64,000 bases of DNA from Meconema thalassinum (Eukaryota > Arthropoda > Insecta > Orthoptera > Tettigoniidae): assembly GCA_946902985.2 (NCBI GenBank), contig OX336389.2, positions 1,289,714,792 to 1,289,778,791 of the forward strand, in the 5' to 3' direction. This document shows positions 41,246 to 51,760 of this stretch, piece by piece. The first letter of the stretch is position 1, and every line of letters starts with the position of its first letter. The translations under genes and the position numbers were made by a program. The notes beneath the pieces were generated by a model. That model was given only the letters and a program-made list of their open reading frames with translations, was not told where the DNA came from and ran no database searches.

Positions 41246-41965
41246 ATGGATGTCTTTGGACGTGCGTTGATGGCCAAAGCTAGGCCTGTCCCCATACATG
41301 ATCCTAAACAAGAAACAGATCCTGCTAATAAACACTATGTGGATAGGTCAGTAGTGCCACGCACAAAACATGGAGATTATGACTTTAAGGGAAAGCGGTT
41401 AACCCATGTAAAACATCCTCAAGTGTCTACAGACGTTACTACGAAAAAGTATGTGGATAACAAAGTGTATGAGTTTTATGACAAAGTGCCCCAGCTTACG
41501 GTGAATGGCTATAGCGCTAATCACCATCGGATTATTCACGTGGAAGACCCGCAAGACGAAGACGATGTCTGTACCAAGCGTTACGTGACCTATGAAATGA
41601 AAAGGCTTTTTAAATTTATCCCATCTGTATTATTAGTGTATCTGACAAATGAAAAACCTGTGAATGACAGAAACCATTTACCGCTAGTCCATGATCAGCA
41701 CTTGACCTATGTGCTTGCTTCGGGTTTAAGCCACTATCGATTACACTATCATGGAACCATTCACATCAAATATGCCATACCTGATGAGAACCATTTACAA
41801 ATAAAGATAAATGGTCATAGGATGTTGATCCATAACCATGAAATGGTCAATGCAGGTGACGAATTATCCTTTCATCTCATGTTGACATGGGATGAAAAGC
41901 AAGCGGGAAAAACCATAAACGATTTCCCACTTTATGTGGAATTGGAATATACAGCCCTGAAATAA
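41246..41965 (+). CDS. Fibre-like virion protein with repeated K-x-Y-V motifs
   Basis: 239 residues from ATG 41246 (M-D-V-F-G-R-A-L-M); an upstream in-frame TTG extension is unlikely. Residues about 15-120 contain three spaced copies of a motif with D/H-P, then D and (N/T)K-x-Y-V (K-H-Y-V-D, K-K-Y-V-D, K-R-Y-V). Similar D-x-x-x-T-K-x-Y-V-D repeats are common in phage tail fibres, where they form trimeric shafts. The rest is His-rich and looks like a beta-rich head domain. Its position at the start of the virion gene block fits a spike or fibre. The assignment is by motif and place; no catalytic residues are visible. The frame is intact. Confidence 0.65.
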   Translation: MDVFGRALMAKARPVPIHDPKQETDPANKHYVDRSVVPRTKHGDYDFKGKRLTHVKHPQVSTDVTTKKYVDNKVYEFYDKVPQLTVNGYSANHHRIIHVEDPQDEDDVCTKRYVTYEMKRLFKFIPSVLLVYLTNEKPVNDRNHLPLVHDQHLTYVLASGLSHYRLHYHGTIHIKYAIPDENHLQIKINGHRMLIHNHEMVNAGDELSFHLMLTWDEKQAGKTINDFPLYVELEYTALK

Positions 41966-42024
41966 CCATCTGACGTTAGTTGTGATTTAAACTTTCTTGT
42001 GAAAGGTTGTTGGTCATTATCATC

Positions 42025-42486
42025 ATGGTGAAACAAAGGTATGCGGTGAGAAAGACTAAAAAAAGGATCTTGTCCTTGGCAAAGCCTGGGCTTAAGATAT
42101 TCGTGGACAAGCCCTTGCGAAAGAAAAAAAGAAAAAATAATGTATTGACCATAAGGAAAGCCTTTCGAGCAGCACAGAGACATGTTCCAAAACGTCGGCG
42201 ACAGGTTTCAAACCAAGGGCGAGTGATTCCAGTCCCCAAACGAGCGGGATTTTTACCTGCATTATTTGCCGGTCTGGCTGCTCTAGGTTCACTTTTGGGC
42301 GGTGCCAGTGCAGTGGCGAAAACCATTAAAGCCGCGCAGCAGGGCAAGCAACAACTCAAAGAAAGTCAGCGACACAATGAAACGATGGAAGCGATTTCCA
42401 TGGGGGCTAGAAATGCCAATTTAAAGCCAGCCTTTTATCAACAAGGATTTGGGATTTCACCATTTCGAAGTATTAAAAAAAAATAA
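42025..42486 (+). CDS. Basic adenovirus pX-like virion protein
   Basis: 153 residues from ATG 42025. The N-terminal half is very rich in Lys and Arg (K-K-K-R-K at 33-37, K-R-R-R-Q near 59-63). A hydrophobic, Ala/Gly-rich helix follows (F-L-P-A-L-F-A-G-L-A-A-L-G-S-L-L-G-G), then an amphipathic A-K-T-I-K-A-A-Q-Q-G-K-Q-Q-L-K helix and S-Q-R-H-N-E-T-M-E. This layout resembles the adenovirus-type pX/core or membrane-active minor proteins described for Polinton-like viruses. A role in DNA condensation or membrane disruption is inferred. The frame is intact and lies directly ahead of the protease gene. Confidence 0.75.
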   Translation: MVKQRYAVRKTKKRILSLAKPGLKIFVDKPLRKKKRKNNVLTIRKAFRAAQRHVPKRRRQVSNQGRVIPVPKRAGFLPALFAGLAALGSLLGGASAVAKTIKAAQQGKQQLKESQRHNETMEAISMGARNANLKPAFYQQGFGISPFRSIKKK

Positions 42487-42504
42487 CCTCAGCCATAGCA
42501 AGAC

Positions 42505-42887
42505 ATGCCCTGACGCATCAACAAGTGGAAAGCTATGCAAAACAACTAAAGCTTTCTCATTTTCGAGGTGTGTTTATGCGAAACCAATTACCCCCACGAC
42601 CCTGGAAACAGGAATGTGCTGTTGTCAATTTGGATGATCACCGAGGACCAGGAACGCATTATGTAGCTTATGTCAAAGAGGGTTCCATTGTATGGTACTT
42701 AGACAGTTTTGGGAATTTGCCTCCGCCCATGGAACTAGTGACCTATTTTGGAAACAGGATCAAGATATATTATAATGTGAAACGAGAGCAAACGTTTAAC
42801 AGCCAACAGTGTGGACGTTTGTGTTTAATTTTTTTATATAAGACGCAGCATAAGCAACAACGCCACCAGTATGTCGGCAGAAAGTAA
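42505..42887 (+). pseudogene. Adenain-like cysteine protease, frameshifted after the start
   Basis: A maturation protease of the adenovirus type (C5/Ulp1 fold), expected to cut capsid precursors during assembly. Counting from GTG 42525, His-45 (G-T-H-Y-V-A-Y), Asp-60 (Y-L-D-S-F-G), a Gln near 89 and Cys-96 (Q-Q-C-G-R-L-C-L) form the catalytic set, and F-R-G-V-F-M-R-N (13-20) is the family's N-terminal signature. The long frame has no ATG at the right place. ATG 42505 lies in another phase and meets TGA at once, so a one-base change near 42508-42511 separates start from body. The end overlaps the next gene by 17 bases. The catalytic residues survive; initiation is doubtful. Confidence 0.85.
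42835..42842 (+). promoter_or_regulatory. TATATAAG motif before the minor capsid gene
   Basis: Lies 29 bp upstream of ATG 42871, inside the 3' end of the protease gene. The spacing suits a TATA box with a very short leader. Confidence 0.45.
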
Positions 42888-43593
42888 AACGTTTACACTG
42901 CATGGACGTGGACCTGAAGTCAGCCTAGACTTTTACCCGCCTATCGAACTGAGTGAAAAACCCTATGGTTTAGGACTTGTTTCTCTTGAAACGTACAATC
43001 GAATATACAACATACGAGAAAATGTGAACAACAAGTTTTACTATGATGATTCTGTGCTCACCCTGAACTCTGGTGGATACACGATCGATGATATTTATGA
43101 ACACATTTATGTGGTGTTGATCAATCAATATGGTTTAAAGTCATTTCTCGATGGAACGCGCAAGTTTGAACTTGTAGGAAATACCAACACTCATCGCTGC
43201 AGTATTTTCTCTACATTCAACATTGACTTTAAAACACACCCCGATTCCATTGGCCCATTACTAGGATTTAAACCACGTGTGTTGGAGCCCAACAAAAAAC
43301 ATGAATCAGACCATGAAGTGAAATTCATTGAGGACCATCATGTGTCGGTGACGTGTAATATTATTAGCCAAGTGTACACCAATCAAGAACCATCGCATTC
43401 GCTTTATGACTTTATTGTGACATCGCCCAATGGGTATATTATTCGTGAAAACCCTCCAGTGGTGCTTTTTCATTCTGTGGCTGTCGATAGTATTAGTAAT
43501 ATAACATTAAGACTGATCAATAGAGATCAACAACTCATTGATCTAGATTCTACCACACCAGTGACTTACAAGTTGGTGCTAAAGCCACTATGA
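42871..43593 (+). CDS. Penton-like minor capsid protein
   Basis: 240 residues, intact. By position between protease and major capsid genes, and by length, it matches the single jelly-roll minor capsid (penton) protein of Polintons, which fills capsid vertices. The C-terminal part has the family's pattern: L-Y-D-F-I (about residue 176), G-Y-I-I-R-E-N-P-P-V-V-L-F, then I-S-N-I-T-L-R-L-I-N-R-D-Q-Q and V-T-Y-K-L-V-L-K-P-L at the end. It starts at ATG 42871 overlapping the protease and ends in ATGA overlapping a small frame at 43590. Confidence 0.8.
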   Translation: MSAESKTFTLHGRGPEVSLDFYPPIELSEKPYGLGLVSLETYNRIYNIRENVNNKFYYDDSVLTLNSGGYTIDDIYEHIYVVLINQYGLKSFLDGTRKFELVGNTNTHRCSIFSTFNIDFKTHPDSIGPLLGFKPRVLEPNKKHESDHEVKFIEDHHVSVTCNIISQVYTNQEPSHSLYDFIVTSPNGYIIRENPPVVLFHSVAVDSISNITLRLINRDQQLIDLDSTTPVTYKLVLKPL

Positions 43594-43778
43594 AATTTGT
43601 ATATAAAGCAACAACACCGTCTAGGAATGGTGTTAGTTGTTTGCCACGTGAATACACGTTAACATCTCATGACAAGCAGATTTTACAGCATTTGGATTAC
43701 CACGTCAACCCTCATAATGAATTCTATCCTAGAGATAGCGAATCACATCGAGGAGCAACCAGGAGTGGTAAGAATTGA
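43590..43778 (+). CDS. Small open frame between capsid genes, unrecognised
   Basis: 62 codons, start overlapping the minor capsid stop (ATGA), preceded and overlapped by TATATAAAG at 43600-43608. No domain is recognised and it runs into the major capsid gene in another frame. It could be a chance frame around a promoter. Confidence 0.25.
   Translation: MKFVYKATTPSRNGVSCLPREYTLTSHDKQILQHLDYHVNPHNEFYPRDSESHRGATRSGKN
43600..43608 (+). promoter_or_regulatory. TATATAAAG motif before the major capsid gene
   Basis: Located 109 bp ahead of ATG 43717. Sequence-level resemblance to the other E1 TATA motifs is the only evidence. Confidence 0.35.
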
Positions 43779-44931
43779 TCTCCATTCCTATCAAGCTCAA
43801 ACACCTGGTCTCAATAACAATGATGAAATTCAATTTGTTATCAACAACCAAGATATTTTTACCCTACCGCATGAAAGTGTCATTCAGATTGAAGGTCGGC
43901 TCACCAAAGCCGATGGCTCTACACCTACCACATCCAAGTTGACCAACCATGGTTTGGCCTTTCTGTTTTCTGAAGTGCGGTATGTCATTAACGATATAGT
44001 GGTGGATAGCACTCGAAATGTGGGCATTTCCAGTGTCATGAAACTATATCCCTCTTATAGTGAGGAAGAAGGTAAAACACTTTGCATGGCAGGTTGGTGC
44101 CCTGACTCGACCAATGACTGGATGGTACACACCGATGGGAACTTTACTGGATATTTACCTCTTAAACTGATTTTAGGCTTTGCCGAAGATCACCAACGCA
44201 TTGTGGTCAACGCTAGGCAAGTGCTTTATCTAGTGAGAGACAGGAGTGTTAATAATGCACTCAAGGGAGCCGACAATGCCCCCATAGATTCAAAAATTCA
44301 ACTACAACGCTTGCTATGGAACGTCCCCCATGTGACCCTTGAAGATAGCAAAAATCTGGACATACTCAAAATGGTAAAGAGAGATATGCCTCTACCCATG
44401 GAATTTACAAGCTGGGCACTCCATGAGTATCCGCTATTGCCCACCACCAACACACACAGTTGGTCAGTAAAAACAGCTCGCTATACAGAGAGACCTCTCT
44501 ACCTGATCGTGCGTTTTCAAACGAATCGCAAGTATCAACAAACCAAAGATGCCACGCAATTTGATCACCTGTAATTGAGAAATGCACGTCTTTTCCTCAA
44601 CGGAGCCGTGTTTCCCTATGAAGGGCTGGATTTGGACTTTTCAAAAAATAAGTTTGGTCCCCTGTACGACTTGTTTTCTAAATTTAGATGGTCGTATTAT
44701 CAAAAAGAGAACGGCCCCATGCTACTACCCCAAGCGTTTAAGGCAAGAGCGCCACTGATTGTCTTTGACTGTTCATACCTGGAAGAGTCTGTCAAGCCAT
44801 CCAATATCGACATTTGACTAGATTTTGAAACGCATGACAATGTACCAGCCAATACGACGGCCTACTGTTTGATTATTCATCACAAACAAGTCAACTATTA
44901 TCCACTGTCCAACCAAGTGACGAGTGTATAA
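43717..44931 (+). pseudogene. Major capsid protein (double jelly-roll type) with two nonsense codons
   Basis: 405 codons from ATG 43717 to TAA 44929-44931. The family's segments appear in order: L-N-N-N-D-E-I-Q-F (residues 30s), E-G-R-L-T-K-A-D-G, L-A-F-L-F-S-E-V-R-Y-V-I-N-D (80s), L-P-L-K-L-I-L-G-F-A-E-D-H (150s), L-L-W-N-V-P-H-V, F-T-S-W-A-L-H-E-Y-P-L-L-P and R-F-Q-T-N-R. These identify the main shell protein of Polintons. In-frame TAA at 44572-44574 (codon 286) and TGA at 44815-44817 (codon 367) interrupt it. The same frame continues after both with conserved sequence (L-F-L-N-G-A, A-Y-C-L-I), so these are recent point changes. Confidence 0.87.
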
Positions 44932-45000
44932 ATTACAGCTCAACCCACGTCAAGCCGCTCAGTCATATCTTGCTTTAAAGCCTCAAGAGACGTTACATCC

Positions 45001-45498
45001 ATGAATTTAAACTCTGAGGAACAACGTTTCAAGACTTTTGCCACGTGGCCGGTGCCTTTCATAAACCCTCAAGCCTTGGCGGCCGCTGGATTCTACTATT
45101 TAAAAACAAGAGATGAAGTGAAATGTGCCTTTTGCCCCATCATCATAGACCAATGGCAGGAGGGCGATGAACCCATGCAGGAACATCAGCGCTGGTCACC
45201 CACCTGCCCCTACCTGTGCAGAAAGGAAGTGGGAAATATACCCTGTCATTCAAGCTATCCCTCACTTGTGTCTCTGAGTGATGAAAAAACAAGTTACGAT
45301 ACGTGTGGACCGTATGGTATCCATGGTGCTTCGGTGAGCAGCTCACCATCAAAAACGCCTAGTTTAGAGACATTGGGACATCATCGGTGTTATGGACGTT
45401 ACAAACACAAGAGACTATATTGTTGTATTAGTTGGTACCGTCCTTATCCCAAAATGACAAAAGCCTGTAAGACGATTTATGATAATAAAATGATGTAA
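45001..45498 (+). CDS. BIR-domain protein (inhibitor-of-apoptosis type)
   Basis: 165 residues. Residues 9-72 form one BIR domain with the exact zinc-ligand pattern Cys-42, Cys-45, His-62, Cys-69 (C-x2-C-x16-H-x6-C), plus R-F-K-T-F-A-T-W-P at the start and the A-L-A-A-A-G-F-Y-Y-L and H-Q-R-W-S-P-T-C-P cores. BIR proteins bind and block caspases or their activators, so a virus-like element could use it to delay death of its host cell; this role is inference. No RING finger follows: residues 73-165 are Ser/Thr- and Cys-containing sequence I do not recognise, perhaps the remains of a second domain. AATAAA at 45484-45489 overlaps the end. It lies just downstream of the major capsid gene in the same direction. 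Confidence 0.88.
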   Translation: MNLNSEEQRFKTFATWPVPFINPQALAAAGFYYLKTRDEVKCAFCPIIIDQWQEGDEPMQEHQRWSPTCPYLCRKEVGNIPCHSSYPSLVSLSDEKTSYDTCGPYGIHGASVSSSPSKTPSLETLGHHRCYGRYKHKRLYCCISWYRPYPKMTKACKTIYDNKMM

Positions 45499-46091
45499 TT
45501 CTTAAATTCTTATTTTTGCATGTCCCCCCTGTCCTACCCTAACCTCTTTTGACTGCCACATTTCAATGAAAAAACGAAACTATTGAAAACAAAATGAGTA
45601 TATAAGTGACCATTTACCCCTCCCCACCCACCCACCCTACCTCACCGTGTTTGCTCTGGTCAACCATACACATCAGCTTTCTCTCTCCACTCATACATTC
45701 ACACCTGTCTTTGGGAACAAACACAACCACTTTATTTATTCCCAAAAGCACATTCTCGACATGCACACTCATCCCAAAAGAACTTTTTTAGTTTATCATT
45801 TACATTACGAAAAATAATTAAATACTAGTTATTAAAGTTACTAAAAATCTTACTTATTTCATATTTACAAAAAAAAAAAAAACTTTGTACAGCGTTAAAA
45901 TAATCACACTATTTACCAATCACATTTTTTTAAAATAAGGTTGCATAGAACTGTTTTAAAGAGCAAATGGTCCAAGTGGGTTGCCACTGTTTACAAAATC
46001 TACTATTTACAATGACAGAAACCAATATTTACAAAATACTAAATCTACAAGTTACATAAAGCTATGTCCCATAAACGATTAAACAATGAAA
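45499..46091. other. Convergent spacer between BIR and PolB genes, with TATATAAG
   Basis: TATATAAG occurs at 45599-45606, followed by a Pro/Ser/Thr-rich 61-codon frame (45606-45791) that I cannot assign and doubt. The remainder is A/T-rich 3' flanking DNA for the two converging genes. Confidence 0.45.
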
Positions 46092-49000
46092 TCACACCTC
46101 CTCCTCCTTGCGATCATAACCCCAGGGCAGACTGGTGAGCAGGTCATCAGCCCACACACGTTTGTTATCCATGGAGGCGAGGGTGCGTTTTCTCTGTTCC
46201 ACAAGATACAAATGATGGTTGCTGGATTGTATCCTGCACTGTGTATGAGACATAGCTTTGCCAGTGCGTAAAACCGCTAGATAGTCATCAACACGTAGCG
46301 ATTTTACCACTGCCCTACCTACACCTTTTGCTCTTTTGGCTTCCATACAGTCGAGTGTGCGATAAGCATACATTTTTGAGGCCAAACCTACGAATTCCGT
46401 CATAATGGAATCACCGCATTCATCTTTTAAAACGTCCATTTCCTTCTTGTTTTTTATGGGCAGCTGAAACACGTTGTCAGCACTATAGCAGGAGGTGTCG
46501 AACCAGTCACTATGTTGCCTCATGACGTCATAGGGGTTGCAGTGGCGAATGTGGTAAATGAATGAGTCCGTATCCATATACAAAAGAGAGACGTCGTCAA
46601 AATTGCGTTTGGCAAACTCATAAAGGAATCGATACATGACCGATTTAGAGAGGTCTAAAATGACTTGACCCAAGTAAATGGGTTTATCCATGGTCACGCT
46701 GGTCTTACTCATTTCAATAGTAGCCAAATCCTCATCGATAATTTTGATCGATTTGAAATTTGGCTTGGCAATGTACCGCCGGGAACCCCGCTGCCCCTCC
46801 CAGACATTCACCAATTTAATGTCACGGTATTTGCGGACATTCTCCATAGACTTGCCATAGATGCAGTTGTTCATTAATTTTAAAAAAATAATTTCAAACT
46901 GCTGTGTTGCCATTTGTCGGTGCTCTGTATTGAGTCGCATGTATGGCTCAAGCCATGCTTTTTGAGCAAAAGAAATACCCCTGTGGACTTTCTTCAACAC
47001 CAAGCCTTGGGCGAGGCATTGCACCAACATTTGAATATGTAGCACATACCGATTTTTGTTGTAAAGTGTGCCCATGAGTTTTTCAGTTTTCACTTTACTG
47101 TCAGGGGGAACCATTTGCTCAAGGCAGAATGGGAAATCGGCATGTTCATCATACAAGGATGAAGGATATTCAATATCCACTTCTAGCACATATCCACGGC
47201 CTGTTTCTTGGCTAGCCATGTTCACATCAAATTCTGACACTTGTTTGTCTGTCAGCCAAGCAAACTTCCCATAGGGCAAAGGCTGGCTCATAGCGTAACC
47301 GTACAAATTATTCACGTCATAGTACATTAAGTACGATTCTGGTTTGTCTGGTGAATAATCAGGCATGTAGACATTGTTCGCTTCGGCATGGCGCTGGTTA
47401 AGTGACACAAAGCCGCCACGAATGCCCTTTTCAAAAAATAGAACCATGTCTACGTCAATGAGTAAATCCAATTCCACTTGAGTGTATTTCAAAGCGGCAT
47501 CAAACGAGAGTCCAGGACTCGTATAATAGTGAGCCGGGTCAAGACCGTAAATGTGTTGACACAAGTTACGGAATTTTTCAAACACATCAGTGAGCAGCAA
47601 TACATCCAGTTTTAGGTAATGCATAGCATATTCACTTAGCGTCTTAATGCCAAACACTCGCCAAACTTGACATGCATGTGCATAGTCTTCATCGGAAACG
47701 GTACTGCGTGTTAGTTTCGAGTAAAATTTCTCTTGTGGTGGGAGTTTTCTTTGCTTTAACACGTCCCAGCTGTTGCAGAAATCGTACGGGAATATACCTT
47801 TCCGAATGCACAATTGAAATTGCTCAGGGTCATTAAAATGCATTCCAGTATTTTTTAATTCCTCTTCATTCAAGCCATTCACAAGGCAGTCTAGCGAGGA
47901 TGCCATAAATTTAAAGGAATCCAAAAATCGAATGCTTAAGTCGCCCAACCTCCATGTCAGGGCTGTAAAACGCTCATGGTTTTGAGGAATAATGGTAAAC
48001 GAGCCCTTGTTGACATAACCCAATTCACGAATCAAAAACTGAATGTCATAATTTGCCAGATTGTGGAAAAAAATACTGATGAAACGAGGAGCTGGAAAGT
48101 TCAAGTTGCATTTACTATGCGCAGCTCCACGAAACTCTCCCGTAAAGTGCGAGTGATCACGAACGGTGTCTTCAGCACTGATCAGTGGTTTTTCGCAAAT
48201 ATGGCATGTCGTGGCATGCTCAAACTGCTGCTGCTGTTCTGGAGATAGACTCATGGGTACTGGGTGGTCCAGTATTTCCTGTACATCATGAGCCAACTTG
48301 ACAAGTTCATCCAAGAACCATTTGGCACAATCTGGCCCCTCACGGTATTTGTAAACGGATTGTGTGGGGTCATAGGCACACACCACATTAAATCCTATGG
48401 CAAAGGGTTCATGTTTTTGAATGGGTGTGGTTGAGGTGATGGAGGGATCTGGTTCACATCCCGCCATGGGTGTAGTGAGAGCTTCGAAATCTGCATATAC
48501 CACATGGGGAACAGTGTCACGCTTATGAATGTCCTTAAACTTTAACACAGCCTTGTCCCCTTGTGGCAACATCAATCTCACCGCTTCCTGAGTAACACAA
48601 TCTACCCTATGACGTTCCAAAAGCGTAAGAGTGGTAAAATATTGCAGACAACGATCACAAATATGTTTTGCACGCACATGTTTGGACATTTGTCTGCTTA
48701 GCAATCTACTCAAGCTTTTAATCAGGCAATAGTGATTCACATCTCCGTAAGACAGATATAAAAGATGAATATGGTGTCGTTTCGGTTCTTTTGTGGCATA
48801 AAGAGGACCCACAATCTCATCACCATTAAGGCCATAGACCATGAACGAAAAGTCCTGGTTATCTTGCTCAAACCTATGGATCTCGGTTAAGTCCATAGGG
48901 AACGATACTCGAGTTAAATTTAAAGTTTGTTTTAATTCTTCAAACTTGGCCTTGTACTTTCCCGGCCAACAACCATTTTGTTGTACCGGCTGCAAATACG

Positions 49001-49535
49001 CAGCCACAGACCACAGAAAGCAATCATTGTCACGATTCTTTATATTCACCACAGCCTTTTTCGAAGCTATTGCTGGCGGTGTTTTAATATAGCTAGACCC
49101 AGCATTCAACGGGATGAAATGACAAATGTTGATTTGTAAATGATGAATTTTGTCTAAGGCAAGGCCACTCGGTCCTTGTTGCAGTTTATCAAATTTTGAT
49201 AGCAAGGCATTCACCAAATGGCTTTGATACCACTCGTTCAGATTATCAGCTATCAAAAGCTCTTGCATTTTACTGCAAATATAAAATGTCTCTTTATGCT
49301 CCACGTCCTTCTTTTAATATACGAAATCGCACACTAGTTCTGTATTCACCTTTAAAGCCGTATGCAACCTTTGCGCTGTACAAATTTCAATTTTAAAAAT
49401 TTCAAAACAAGATTCTAAAAATTCTTTGGGAATCAAACTTTTTCTAACATTCACTATGCGGCCAGAGCACACACGCGTTTTGAAACAACTGTTTAGGGGT
49501 TCCCAAGTTAACGTATCCGCAGCAGTAAAAGACAT
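46092..49535 (-). pseudogene. polB: Protein-primed DNA polymerase B, one early nonsense codon
   Basis: Replicative polymerase of the element (DNA_pol_B_2 group), which uses a terminal protein as primer. From ATG 49535 the frame is 1147 codons. A TAA at codon 74 (49314-49316) is the only break; the next 1070+ codons are open. Exo I is Y-A-D-F-E (347-351). A C-x2-C..H finger (C-H-I-C-E-K-P) precedes the V-R-D-H-S-H-F segment. Motif A is Y-D-V-N-N-L-Y-G with Asp-740, motif B is N-N-C-I-Y-G-K-S-M around Gly-894, and motif C is Y-M-D-T-D-S (Asp-988, Asp-990). All catalytic residues are kept. It is transcribed inward from the right TIR. A GTG at 49304 starts the long open part, but the family extends upstream of it, so ATG 49535 is the likelier original start. 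Confidence 0.93.
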
Positions 49536-50180
49536 TATTTTGAAAGAACACTCTCACCTGAGTTTTCAGCTGTAGACTGCTTGACAATGGTTCCACTCTA
49601 AAGCCACTTGGTTTTCAACTGTATTTGCTATAGCGGTGAACCCTTTCTTTTCAAATATCTAAAAAGAAATAAAGTAAACCACCTTAAGTATATCCATTCC
49701 ATATAGTTTATGCATTTCATAAACAAAACAAAATCAAACAGGTTATATATTAATAAAGCAAATCTCACCTTGACGTGTAATGCTTTGCTTTATTCCCGTC
49801 TCGTGGGCTAGTGTGGAAATGGTTTCCTTTTCTAGCTGTCTGTCCTTCTCTCTTTTTCAATCACTTTCCCACAGACACACGACAGGTAGGCTATACACGT
49901 TATCTGCAAACAAATAAATAAATCATTAATTACCTAATCAATAAATAATTGCATGTATTTATATAGAAATCAATAAATATATAAATGAATAAATATATAC
50001 CTACACCACAACAAGGTTAAGTATTTTCCACCAACACCAGAACTGTTAAACAAGACCAGGGGTTTCATGCAACGCAGTGTGTTCAAAGGTAGTCACCTAA
50101 GTGAGAGTGGAAATGATAACGACATGTCTTTATATATATGTTACGTTGCGTGTGTAATCATTTTTTTCTCACCCTCGAAC
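49536..50180. other. PolB upstream region, no gene; possible splice signals on minus strand
   Basis: AT-rich with AATA(T/A)ATA repeats at about 49918-50000. On the minus strand AAGGTGAG (about 49766-49773) and CAGGTGAGAG (about 49550-49559) look like splice donors, and a pyrimidine-rich run ending TTTTTAG lies near 49661. They might belong to a 5' leader of PolB, but no coding exon can be argued. Confidence 0.3.
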
Positions 50181-51760
50181 ATTCTGTTATCAGGCACGTG
50201 GACAGCTAACGTCCAAGGTGAACACCTGTGGCAGATCAAATTTCACGTCAACTTGCATTTTGCCACGTACGAAGCAAAACAGGATGTAACTTGTTAACAG
50301 TTATCGCGCACGTGGGCAGATAACACCCAAGGTGAACACCTGGGGCAGATCAAATTTCACATGGACTTGCATTTTGTCACGTATGAAGCAAGACAGGATG
50401 TAACTTGTTTAGCGTGCATGTGGTTTCACATGTGTTCACATGCCTTTCGCACTCCCCTGCCACCACGATGGTTAGATTATTTCACCTTCAAGCGTCATTG
50501 TCATTTTTCCACTGCACTTGTTGTCAAGTCAGATCGGCGCCTTCCAATAAGCTCAAATGACATTCACCTCCTGCTCCTCGGCAAGTTTGTTTTCTGTACT
50601 CACTTCGACCAACACAGAACCAAGTTCTCATCACCGTTTACACGTTAAAGGTAAAATGTGTGAAAAAACGCACCCTCGCTCTGTCATAAACCGACCCGTC
50701 GAAATAGCAATTGATCTAATGAACACAGCCACCGTGGTCAGCGACAGGTTCGTTGAAACACACACACACACACACCCAGCCGTATCGTCTCTCTCAACCA
50801 CCAAGCTTCATGAACATTATAAACAAGTAAAGAAAAAAGTTTTTTCAACATGTATGGAGTTAGGCTCTTTGTGAATTATTTTTCGGAAAATATATCTACC
50901 ACATTTGAAAGGGGGCGTTAGCTCGAGTCCTAGGACACCTCGTACACGTCTCTAGCGTTATTGGTCCGTGAGTTATCAGCAAAAATCACAAAAAACACGT
51001 GTTTACCCCAAAATCGAGTTTCCAGTTTTTTAAAAAAATATAACGAATGGTCCATAGCAAAGAGGACGTCAGCCCGAGTCCTTGGACCCCTCGTACACGC
51101 CTCTAGCATGATTAATTCGCGAGATATAGCAAAAAGTCTAAAATCGCGGTTTTTTCCCCCCAAAAACATGTTCTCAACATTTCACCTTTTCGACACCGAC
51201 ATTCCCGTAAAGAGCACAACGAGACGAAAAAAACGAATCCAAGCACGCCCTCCTAGCATGACTCCTACCATTCCAAGGTTGCAGGGGCTCACAACTTGCT
51301 TTTTTAAGCAGAACCCCTGTCATCCCACTACTACAGGTTTTCATCCTAGAGACTTGAAATTTATTTTGGGGGTAGAGGGGGTAGGGACCATTGATTTACG
51401 TCAAACCATTTTTTTTGTAAACTTCCTAGTTTCCAAAATATAGGATTTTCAAAATTCGAGTGTTTTCAAAAAAACATAAAAAATAAAAATGTTTTAATAC
51501 AAAAAAGGTAATAAAGACCATTCGTTTGGGCCACAGCACAACGTTCTACCATGTTTGGTTTTTAAACTATCGCCTATTTTCGAAAGCGAAAAATTTCAAT
51601 TTTTTTTTGAAAAATGTAATACATGGTCCATAGCAATGCCCCCGTTAGCCTGAGTCCAATGACACCTCATTTCTCAACATCCGACCATGGGTTCGCGAGA
51701 TATTGGCTCTGACTCACGCGGCGGCCATGACACTATTTAGAACCATCATCACCCCCTACT
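50181..51760 (-). repeat. E1 right TIR, 1.58 kb
   Basis: Inverse partner of 36369-38008 with many small differences. It keeps the two 110-bp inner units, the subterminal units and the GGGGGTAGAGGGGGTAGGGA block (about 51368) that also links E1 to the repeat array of element E2. It lacks the satellite insertion. Confidence 0.92.

Larger units (their letters stand above)
36369..51760. mobile_element. Polinton/Maverick element E1, 15.4 kb, degraded
   Basis: A large self-synthesising DNA transposon or endogenised virus-like element. The ends AGTAGGGGG..TGATGATGG (left) and the inverse ending CCCCCTACT (right) fit the AG..CT termini typical of Polintons. Inside are integrase, PX-type protein, packaging ATPase, fibre-like protein, pX-like protein, protease, minor and major capsid proteins, a BIR protein and DNA polymerase B. 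The 6-bp target duplication expected for the family is not seen: the flanks are GTTATA and TTTTAC. The copy is inactive, with breaks described gene by gene. Confidence 0.93.
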
